This document shows positions 1 to 6,013 of a stretch of DNA of 8,794 nt, piece by piece. The stretch is from JBEGTT01 sp041179245 (GTDB lineage: Bacteria > Pseudomonadota > Gammaproteobacteria > Burkholderiales > Rhodocyclaceae), in contig JBEGTT010000170.1 in the NCBI GenBank assembly GCA_041179245.1, forward strand, positions 1-8,794, in the 5' to 3' direction. Each line of letters begins with the position of its first letter. Positions within the stretch are counted from its first letter, which is position 1. The notes under the pieces are model-generated. The model did not search any database. It had not been told where the DNA came from and saw nothing but the letters and a program-made list of their open reading frames with translations. The position numbers were made by a program, and so were the translations under genes.

Positions 1-233
1 GGGAAAAGATCGACGCAATGCACCTTGCCTATCCCCGTGAGCTTTGCTGCCATTCCCAGAGCAACAGCGGAGCGGCCACACCATGAGCCAAGTTCTAAAA
101 TGTCACCGGGTAAATGTGAGCTGCTGTAGGCCAAGGTAAAAAGCGCCATGAGTTGGTCTAACGGGGACCAGCCAGGAATGCTTTTTACAGCTTCCTCGAT
201 TTGAGTGAAAATGGGGATGGTGATCTTGGTCAT
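1..233 (-). CDS. Class I SAM-dependent methyltransferase, N-terminal part (cut by window edge)
   Basis: The first 77 residues are visible; the rest lies beyond base 1. After an N-terminal helical stretch there is a clear class I methyltransferase motif I, ILELGSWCGRSAVAL, at residues 45-59, and the second strand ends in VHCVDLF with the acidic residue expected to bind the SAM ribose. The pattern is closest to the Methyltransf_24 type found in glycan and cephalosporin-hydroxylase-like loci. The ATG at 233-231 lies two bases after the stop codon of the radical SAM gene. It has only a weak purine stretch (GAGAA) about ten bases upstream, so translation is probably coupled to that gene. The substrate cannot be inferred; the context suggests a sugar or glycan. 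Family is fairly sure, exact role is not. Confidence 0.8.
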   Translation of the reverse strand, partial: MTKITIPIFTQIEEAVKSIPGWSPLDQLMALFTLAYSSSHLPGDILELGSWCGRSAVALGMAAKLTGIGKVHCVDLF

Positions 234-235
234 TT

Positions 236-1240
236 TTAGGTGTTCTCGCGGGCAATAAATTCTTCAACCATGTCAGCGTAACTTCGGCCTTCGTTTGGCC
301 AACGTGTTGCTGACCAATCGGGACAGTTTCCGCAAAAATTGTGCATTGCGTATTCGTTTTTGAGATGTGCGAGGCGTAGCTTTTGATAAAAATCCCCCTG
401 CCACTCAGCCTTAATGGTTGTGTCCCGGTAGTCAGCAATATAGGAGCCATGAACCCAGTCTGAGGGGCAAAAGGCCAGATCCCCGCGTGCATTGATAACG
501 ATACGTTCCCATGGATAAAGGCAGGGGCGGCGGTTTAGGGTACTCAGCTCATTACGCCGTTTATCAGCCAGCTCTAAAACGGCCCCTGAACATGAGTGTA
601 GTCGCCGGATAACGACAGAATCCACTCCCTGATCTTTCCAGTAGCTATCAAAATCCGCTACCTCTTGGGCGTTTGCCGGCTGCTCAACGAAGCTGACGAC
701 GACTTTGGTTTTTGCATTTGACTCGTGTACCCAACGAATCAGGCGCAGTACGTTTTCCCGCGTGACATCAAGATTGCCTTTGACGCGGATTTTGGCGTAG
801 GTCTCGGGTTTGAAAGCATCGATACTGATATCAATCAGGTGGACGCCTGACTCAATCAGGCGCTGGGTGCGCTTCTCATTCATGATCTTGCCGTTCGTTG
901 TCAGCGTCACATAGACACCTGAATGGTCGACAGCAGATTGGATCATGTCATACCCATTAGGATGAACCAGAGGTTCTCCATTACTGGCATAACGGATGTA
1001 CTGGGTTCGTCCTTGACCATGTTGCCTAACTTCCTCGATCATTTTTTCGTTCAAGGCGGGGTCAAGGTTACGCGCTGCATAGTGTTCTGATGCAGCAAAC
1101 GTGGGGTGGGGGCAGTGCGTGCAAGCTAAATTACAGATTTCGGTAATGTCCATGAGAATCTGCGATGGAAAATCAGACGTTAAACGACCTCCAAAATCAT
1201 AATTGGGCGCGGTTTTTACTTCATTTAAGAGCTCGCTCAT
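236..1240 (-). CDS. Radical SAM protein with SPASM/twitch-type auxiliary Fe-S domain
   Basis: The protein has 334 residues. The SAM-cluster motif is Cys36-x3-Cys40-x2-Cys43 (CNLACTHC), followed by the GGEP-like motif SNGEP at residues 86-90. A C-terminal auxiliary domain has Cys240-x12-Gly-x4-Cys258 and then Cys303-x2-Cys306 in FCGNCPDW. These four cysteines suit one auxiliary [4Fe-4S] cluster of twitch (half-SPASM) type. The family generates a 5'-deoxyadenosyl radical, and members with this domain oxidise aminocyclitols (BtrN), sulfatase cysteine or serine (anSME) or peptides. No precursor-peptide gene is visible, so a sugar substrate fits the context better. The start overlaps the end of the aminotransferase as ATGA and has a strong AAGGA six bases upstream, which indicates coupled expression. 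The enzyme class is clear; the reaction is inferred only. Confidence 0.93.
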   Translation of the reverse strand: MSELLNEVKTAPNYDFGGRLTSDFPSQILMDITEICNLACTHCPHPTFAASEHYAARNLDPALNEKMIEEVRQHGQGRTQYIRYASNGEPLVHPNGYDMIQSAVDHSGVYVTLTTNGKIMNEKRTQRLIESGVHLIDISIDAFKPETYAKIRVKGNLDVTRENVLRLIRWVHESNAKTKVVVSFVEQPANAQEVADFDSYWKDQGVDSVVIRRLHSCSGAVLELADKRRNELSTLNRRPCLYPWERIVINARGDLAFCPSDWVHGSYIADYRDTTIKAEWQGDFYQKLRLAHLKNEYAMHNFCGNCPDWSATRWPNEGRSYADMVEEFIARENT

Positions 1241-2409
1241 GGTATTTCCTTGGACTGCTTTAGTAAGGTAGCTAGCAGTTCAACCACATAGTCAACGTCA
1301 TCTAAGGTCATTTTTGCACTGATGGGAAGCGTAAGTATTTTTTCGGCTACATTCTCAGTGACGGGCAACGCAGGAGGAAGTGCTCGAACGTAAAGCTTTT
1401 GCAGATGGAGCGGCTTGTAATGGATGCTAGCACCGACATTCATTTGTCTTAAGTTGAATAGCAACTCGTCACGCGAAATACCGGTTTGCGTACGCTCAAA
1501 TTGAGCAACAAGTAAGTGACGGGCATGCTTGTCATCAAAGGAGCCATGCTGAAAAGGAGCGTAAATATTTAAGCTGTCCATCCGGTGTTTGTAGTGCTCG
1601 GCAATGTGTTTGCGGGTCATTGCCATTTCGTCCAAACGTGTTAACTGAACGCGCCCTATTGCCGCTTGTAAATCGGTGAAATTCATCTTGTAGCCGAGTT
1701 CAGCTACACCACAAGTGGTTAGCGTGGAAGGGTTGGTATAACGAGACCATGCGTTGGAGTCCATCCCGTTCATGCGTAGCGAACGTAATCGCTCGGCCTT
1801 GTTGGCATCAAATAACGCAATGGCCCCACCATCAGCGGTAGAAAGATTCTTATTGGCGTAGAAGCTAAAACAGACAGAATTTCCAGACGTTCCTACGCGG
1901 CCCCCATTCGGGTATTGTGCTCCCAGAGCATGGGCAGCATCTTCGATAATGGCAATATGCGTAGGTAATGATTCCCGAAGAGCCGCGACATCAACACCGT
2001 AGCCACCGTAGTGAACGACAATGACAGCTTTGGTGCGTTCGGTGAGCTTTGCTGCGATTGAATCGGGCGTAATGCACATGCTCAACGGATCAATGTCACA
2101 AAAGACTGGTGTGGCACCCAGATAGAGGGCTGCATTCGCTGTAGCGCACCACGTCAAGCTTGGGACAATGACCTCATCACCCGCTGTAACCCCTTCCGCG
2201 AGTAACGCCAGAAAGAGCGCGGAGGTGCATGAGTTGACCGTAATGACTTCAGGAGCACCAATGTATTCACTGAGTTCCTTCTCGAAGGAGAGCGTTTCCT
2301 TTCCCATACCCACCCAACCAGATCGCATGACGCGAGAAACGGCATCAATTTCGGCATCTGTGAAATCAGGGGTTCCAAAGGCTAAATAATGCTCTCGCTT
2401 TTTCACCAT
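1237..2409 (-). CDS. DegT/DnrJ/EryC1/StrS-family PLP aminotransferase, ArnB-like
   Basis: This is a full-length family member of 390 residues. It has the SCTSALFLAL phosphate-site region at about 60-69, the SLTW segment at 84-87, EDAAHA with Asp157 contacting the PLP pyridine nitrogen, and FSFYANKNLSTADGG, in which Lys187 is the Schiff-base lysine. Segments such as GDEVIVPSLTW, GATPVFCDID and VVHYGGYG resemble ArnB, which transaminates C4 of a UDP-4-keto-pentose. A C4 aminotransferase acting on a nucleotide-linked keto-sugar is therefore the best reading. The gene follows the sulfotransferase with a nine-base gap, has a strong AAGGA ribosome site, and its stop overlaps the start of the radical SAM gene by four bases. 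The family is certain. The exact sugar and carbon position are inferred, and 3-keto-sugar aminotransferases of the same family remain possible. Confidence 0.95.
   Translation of the reverse strand: MVKKREHYLAFGTPDFTDAEIDAVSRVMRSGWVGMGKETLSFEKELSEYIGAPEVITVNSCTSALFLALLAEGVTAGDEVIVPSLTWCATANAALYLGATPVFCDIDPLSMCITPDSIAAKLTERTKAVIVVHYGGYGVDVAALRESLPTHIAIIEDAAHALGAQYPNGGRVGTSGNSVCFSFYANKNLSTADGGAIALFDANKAERLRSLRMNGMDSNAWSRYTNPSTLTTCGVAELGYKMNFTDLQAAIGRVQLTRLDEMAMTRKHIAEHYKHRMDSLNIYAPFQHGSFDDKHARHLLVAQFERTQTGISRDELLFNLRQMNVGASIHYKPLHLQKLYVRALPPALPVTENVAEKILTLPISAKMTLDDVDYVVELLATLLKQSKEIP
1247..1251 (-). promoter_or_regulatory. Shine-Dalgarno AAGGA of the radical SAM/SPASM gene
   Basis: AAGGA lies six bases upstream of the ATG at 1240, inside the last codons of the aminotransferase gene. 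It supports the chosen start and, together with the ATGA overlap, translational coupling of the two genes. Confidence 0.75.
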
Positions 2410-2413
2410 GGTT

Positions 2414-2418
2414 TCCTT
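2414..2418 (-). promoter_or_regulatory. Shine-Dalgarno AAGGA of the aminotransferase gene
   Basis: AAGGA within AGAAGGA lies four bases before the ATG at 2409 and follows directly on the stop codon of the sulfotransferase. This site and the one at 1247-1251 are the two best ribosome sites in the window. Confidence 0.75.
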
Positions 2419-3339
2419 CTATTTGCTGGCGACAAACAACTGCTGAGCCAGTTTGTGCTGTGGAACCGGGTGAATATATCCAAACCGCTCCCTAACATCT
2501 GCTGACAAAGACTGGATGCGCGGCAGGGCAGAATCTTTGATCAAACTCTTGTGCTTCTTAGCCGTATTTTTATCGATATGCTCAACTGAGAATGTATGAG
2601 GCTTGAGCTGGCAGAAGTCAGTGAGATGATTTAGCGTTTCTGCAGGAGATTGAATAATGTCTTCATACCGAACAACGGCTAGCTGATCTATTCTATTAAG
2701 CATCTGTTGTTCGATACCTGTATTGGTTTTAAGCCAGTAATTTAGCCAAATTTCCTCGTTGCCACCTAGGCAAAAGCGACTATCACGAACAAGCCGGTTG
2801 TAAGCAACAGGATCTTTTGGTTTCTCAAATAGCCATAAGCAAGGAAAAGGTTCATCAGGTAAATAGGCTGTTAATGTTGGATGTTCATGCATCACAGCCA
2901 TCCAACTGGCGATGGTTGGTTCGCTATCGCGGATTATATGGATAATTTTAGCGTCAGGGAAAATTGACAATACGTAGTCAAGTTTGTTGGAAAGGTGGCA
3001 ACATTTATTGATGACGCGCTTTTCGGTTTGCCCGGCCACACTGGTGTAATGATGGTGCATGCCATCTATGATTTCGGGTGTGACATCCTCTTTGGTCATA
3101 TGGAGGCAATACTGAAACCCATTGATTCCACTACCGTATTTTTTATTGCCAGGGCTGCCGATTCCTGCCATGACACAGTGGCCGTGTTCAATCCAGCCCT
3201 CATGATCCTCACCATCAGGATATCCGGGAGTTTGAATAAGACCAGGATGCTGTGAGAGCAAATTACAAAGTAATGCCGTGCCGGATCTGCCACAGCCAAC
3301 AATAAATATAGGTTTTTGACATTTGCTTTGAGTGTTCAT
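2419..3339 (-). CDS. PAPS-dependent sulfotransferase
   Basis: With the ATG at 3339 the protein has 306 residues and begins close to the 5'-phosphosulfate loop, IFIVGCGRSGTALL at residues 11-24. The 3'-phosphate-binding motif IIRDSEPTIASW follows, with Arg137 and Ser145 in the usual R-x7-S spacing. RYEDI at 224-228 is the typical late motif of bacterial sulfotransferases. These enzymes move sulfate from PAPS to a hydroxyl or amine in the cytoplasm, and here the acceptor is probably a sugar or glycan. A longer frame opens at 3387, but those 16 extra residues overlap the upstream gene out of frame and lack a ribosome site, so I prefer 3339. That start is preceded by an A-rich run with no Shine-Dalgarno sequence, 13 bases after the upstream stop. 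The gene is more AT-rich than most neighbours. The sequence is divergent enough that the substrate cannot be named. Confidence 0.88.
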   Translation of the reverse strand: MNTQSKCQKPIFIVGCGRSGTALLCNLLSQHPGLIQTPGYPDGEDHEGWIEHGHCVMAGIGSPGNKKYGSGINGFQYCLHMTKEDVTPEIIDGMHHHYTSVAGQTEKRVINKCCHLSNKLDYVLSIFPDAKIIHIIRDSEPTIASWMAVMHEHPTLTAYLPDEPFPCLWLFEKPKDPVAYNRLVRDSRFCLGGNEEIWLNYWLKTNTGIEQQMLNRIDQLAVVRYEDIIQSPAETLNHLTDFCQLKPHTFSVEHIDKNTAKKHKSLIKDSALPRIQSLSADVRERFGYIHPVPQHKLAQQLFVASK

Positions 3340-3352
3340 TTTTTTAGTATAT

Positions 3353-4786
3353 TTATTTTTGTGTATTGATAAACAGTTCTTCACCATGGACGTGGCAATG
3401 CGAATTCACTGAAAAGAACGGCCAACGGGATGGCGATTTGTAAATTCGTCTGAAGTTACTAAGTTCAGGGAAGGTACTGGTTGGGTAGTATTTATACTGC
3501 ATCCGGTTATGCAGCAAATTTTCCTGATAGAAATAATGTTTTGTCACCTCATTGATTTTCCTGAGGTATTCAACAATAGAAGCGTAGTCCATTTCGGAAA
3601 AACTAATGGTGTTAACAAAAATATCAATTGTTCTACGGTCAAAATGAGCGAGACTGAAGTTTGGTAGTAAGAAAATATCGTAATCATCCAATTTTTCTTG
3701 AATATCGTTCGCTCCATCGTATAGATAAATTCTTTTCTCTGGAAATAGCGACCCAAGGTAGTAGGCTGAAACGACCAAATTCTCAGGTAAGTCAAAATTC
3801 AAGTATTTGGTTTTATCATTTCTCTGTAGTAGCGAATAACCCAGCCCACCAAATCCCCCACCAATTTCAGCGATGGTTATTTCTGACGATAATGGAATTA
3901 GCTGGTGAAGCATTGAAGCACGATAATGATTCAGGAAACTATTCGGGATAATTGTGTGTCCATCTACCCGATAGCCATAGGGATTTCCGATAGGGGGAGA
4001 GGCTACTTCATGGATGGGCGCATCGCCGATGCTGTGTGCCCATATTGAGAAGTACTCCACTAAATCGGTGGTTGAGCTTGTATTGATAAAGGCATTAAAT
4101 CCTTCCTCGCCTCCCAAAATCCCAGAGCTTAGTTCGTTACGGGCAAAATTATTGAGTAAGGAACGTAGCGTGTCGGTATCCCCGGATTCAATAGCCTGAT
4201 AAAAATTGGGGCGACTGGTTGTCAGAAAATGGTGCCAATTTTCCCCTGGACGGTAACAGTCAGGTGCCTGAGCAAGGTTATTTTTTGCCGCGCAATAGGC
4301 TTTAAAAATGCGCTCAACCAAGGCGTTGTCATCACTCTCACTGGTTGGGCGGGGAATGTTATTGGTCTCTTTTCCTTCTATCGGGAACGATAGCTTTTCA
4401 GTTCGGAGTGTTTCTGCATCCTCGCCTAAGGTGTGCTTGAAATAGCTTAAAATTTCTTGTGAAAACCACTTACTTGGCGTCGGTCTAGCAGAGATGATTT
4501 TCTCTTCTTGCACCCCCAGTTCTAGCAATTGGGATTTCATGGCTTCGTGGGAGGCGCTAGCGGTCACAACCAGATCAAAGGCGTGTTGTTGAACGATAGA
4601 GGGATGGGAAATAGGCTTGCCCATACGGGATTTCCCGATTTTCCCGGGGCTGTTGTCAATGTAACCGACAATCTCCAGTCCTCTTTCCGCGCATTCAGAC
4701 TCAATGCCCGTCGATGCATTACCCGTTCCAAAAATAAGGGTACGGGTTTTTGACGGAGTTGAGGCGGTAGTGTGCAGAGTGGGCAT
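3353..4786 (-). CDS. Putative sugar O-methyltransferase with N-terminal PglD-N-like Rossmann domain
   Basis: With the ATG at 4786 the protein has 477 residues. Residues 14-100 form a Rossmann-like domain: TLIFGTGNASTG is followed by VGYIDNSPGKIGK and DLVVTASASHE, the pattern of PglD-N/CoA-binding-like domains appended to many glycan enzymes. A helical linker leads to a class I methyltransferase core from about 285 to 440, with SAM motif AEIGGGFGGLGYSLL at 306-320 and FDLPENL at 331-337. The second half resembles proteins annotated as putative sugar O-methyltransferases (NanM-like). The open frame extends to a GTG at 4903, but that part is out-of-frame sequence of the cupin gene; 4786 lies 19 bases after the cupin stop, without an obvious ribosome site. 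GC content falls to about 35 percent at 3840-3481 (hand count), well below the first half, so the two halves may have different origins. The methyltransferase call is good; the substrate is inferred. Confidence 0.83.
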   Translation of the reverse strand: MPTLHTTASTPSKTRTLIFGTGNASTGIESECAERGLEIVGYIDNSPGKIGKSRMGKPISHPSIVQQHAFDLVVTASASHEAMKSQLLELGVQEEKIISARPTPSKWFSQEILSYFKHTLGEDAETLRTEKLSFPIEGKETNNIPRPTSESDDNALVERIFKAYCAAKNNLAQAPDCYRPGENWHHFLTTSRPNFYQAIESGDTDTLRSLLNNFARNELSSGILGGEEGFNAFINTSSTTDLVEYFSIWAHSIGDAPIHEVASPPIGNPYGYRVDGHTIIPNSFLNHYRASMLHQLIPLSSEITIAEIGGGFGGLGYSLLQRNDKTKYLNFDLPENLVVSAYYLGSLFPEKRIYLYDGANDIQEKLDDYDIFLLPNFSLAHFDRRTIDIFVNTISFSEMDYASIVEYLRKINEVTKHYFYQENLLHNRMQYKYYPTSTFPELSNFRRIYKSPSRWPFFSVNSHCHVHGEELFINTQK

Positions 4787-4805
4787 GTTGGGATCAGTGC
4801 AAGGA

Positions 4806-5159
4806 TTAAGGAGTGTGGATATCAGGTTGCTGCGGGTCAAATTTTTCGGATAACAAATTGATCCACTTGGTGTCATCAAGGCAGCGAAATACATGGGTTT
4901 CACCCGGTGGGATGATGACCGTATCTCCAGCTCCTAGGATGCTGACCCAAGGTGCTTGATCCTTCTGTGTAATCGTTACCTCGACTTTGCCTTCGATCAG
5001 GAAAATAGCCTCGGTGGTGGCGCGGTGGTAGTGGTTGCCTCGGACAGTTCCAGCGAAGGATTCGATGTAATTAACCTCCCCCCAGTGCCCGTGGTTTAGC
5101 ACGCCACGAATTCGGCCTCGGCTATCTTCAAACATCATGTGGGGTTTTACATGTTCCAT
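4806..5159 (-). CDS. Cupin-domain protein, probable nucleotide-sugar or glycan enzyme
   Basis: This is a single-domain cupin of 117 residues from the ATG at 5159. Motif 1 is G-x5-HYH-x4-E-x6-G at residues 37-57 (metal ligands His43, His45, Glu50). Motif 2 is G-x5-PPGETH at 78-89 (ligand His89). The usual late Asn of motif 2 is replaced by Cys93. The metal site therefore looks intact. The sequence around RGNHYHRATTE resembles the cupin half of CapF and small cupins in polysaccharide loci that isomerise or epimerise nucleotide sugars. It sits directly after an RmlD-like SDR, overlapping it by 13 bases, as if a CapF-like fusion were split into two genes. An ATG at 5183 gives eight more residues, but only 5159 has a GAG with six-base spacing. 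Fold and metal site are sure; the activity is not. Confidence 0.86.
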   Translation of the reverse strand: MEHVKPHMMFEDSRGRIRGVLNHGHWGEVNYIESFAGTVRGNHYHRATTEAIFLIEGKVEVTITQKDQAPWVSILGAGDTVIIPPGETHVFRCLDDTKWINLLSEKFDPQQPDIHTP

Positions 5160-6001
5160 TGTGTTCTCATATCCGTTAGACATTCCGCCGGCGTACGGGC
5201 AGCGATGCCGTAATGCTGGCGGGTGACCTTGTTATCAAGAGAGATATCCTCTGGGAAAATCAAACGGTTGGCGTTGGGCACCTTGTTCGGAATGACAAGC
5301 TGGGTGTCAAAACCATAGGCCTGAGCGTAAGACACGGCAAAGTCGTAACGTGACTGGGGCGCACCGCAGGCGTGGATGGTTCTAAGGTGCAGACTGCTGT
5401 CATCTAGTGTGGCCTTGAGCACGTCGATAAACTCACCGATATAGGTCGGTGAGAAATGGGTGTCGGTGAAACATTCAATTGGTTTTTGGTTGACCAAGGC
5501 ATCATGCAGGGTGGTGACAAATGGCGAATCTGGCGTGTACAGCGCACTTAGACGCATGACCTGAAATAGGCCGGATGAATTTAAGCCAAATTGCTCAGAG
5601 GCTAATTTGGTTTGGCCGTAAACCGTCAACGGGTGAGGCGTATCACGTTCGGTGTAAGCCCCGGTTTTTCCTTCAAATACAAAGTCAGTCGAAATATAGA
5701 TCAGACGTTTACCAAACACGGTGAGCAGATTTTCCGTACTCTGCGTATTCGCTTCTGCTGCGGCTTGAGGGTTTTGTTCACAGCCTCGGATGTTTTTGTT
5801 TCCCGCTGCATGAATGATGGCATCAGGGGTAATTTTCTCAGCTAGACGTAGTACTTCATCCCGATGTGACAAGTCACATTGAATGATCTCGCTTTGCAGA
5901 TTGGGGTTCCGTCCCGTTTCAACGATGTCGTGGAACGGGGATAGTTGTTGTTTGATCCATCGACCCACAAATCCGGTGCTGCCGGTTAATAAAATTTTCA
6001 T
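5147..6001 (-). CDS. SDR-family sugar nucleotide reductase/epimerase, RmlD-like
   Basis: The protein has 284 residues, the usual length for RmlD. The N-terminal NAD(P) motif is LLTGSTGFVG at residues 4-13 (G-x-x-G-x-x-G). HAAG at 64-67 follows, then YISTDFVFEG at 102-111 and the catalytic Tyr128-x3-Lys132 in VYGQTKLASE, completing the Ser/Thr-Tyr-Lys set. The FVFEGKTGAYTE segment is characteristic of dTDP-4-dehydrorhamnose reductase-type proteins, so reduction of a 4-keto (deoxy)sugar nucleotide is likely; a CapF-like reduction is an alternative given the adjacent cupin. The start at 6001 is 12 bases after the glycosyltransferase stop with only a weak AAGA upstream. The end overlaps the cupin start. 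The family is sure; the sugar is not. Confidence 0.9.
   Translation of the reverse strand: MKILLTGSTGFVGRWIKQQLSPFHDIVETGRNPNLQSEIIQCDLSHRDEVLRLAEKITPDAIIHAAGNKNIRGCEQNPQAAAEANTQSTENLLTVFGKRLIYISTDFVFEGKTGAYTERDTPHPLTVYGQTKLASEQFGLNSSGLFQVMRLSALYTPDSPFVTTLHDALVNQKPIECFTDTHFSPTYIGEFIDVLKATLDDSSLHLRTIHACGAPQSRYDFAVSYAQAYGFDTQLVIPNKVPNANRLIFPEDISLDNKVTRQHYGIAARTPAECLTDMRTQWNM
5166..5168 (-). promoter_or_regulatory. Weak ribosome site GAG that favours the cupin start at 5159
   Basis: GAG lies six bases upstream of the ATG at 5159, whereas the alternative ATG at 5183 has its purine run directly against the start codon. This is the main reason for choosing 5159. The motif is short, so the choice is moderate. 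Confidence 0.4.
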
Positions 6002-6013
6002 AGGTCTTGATGT

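Noticed and set aside
103..492. Minus-strand open frame of 129 codons across the radical SAM/methyltransferase junction
   Set aside because: It is out of frame with both genes, and both of those frames carry conserved motifs throughout, so this one is chance.
3340..3387. Longer N-terminus for the sulfotransferase (ATG at 3387)
   Set aside because: The 16 extra residues come from the overlap with the methyltransferase end, have no ribosome site, and would push the phosphate loop unusually far from the N-terminus.
4787..4903. Longer N-terminus for the methyltransferase fusion (GTG at 4903)
   Set aside because: It would overlap the cupin gene by about 100 bases in another frame, and the extra residues are low in conserved pattern.
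5160..5183. Cupin start at 5183 (eight more residues)
   Set aside because: Possible, but its purine run abuts the ATG with no spacing and the overlap with the SDR gene grows to 37 bases; 5159 is preferred with moderate confidence.
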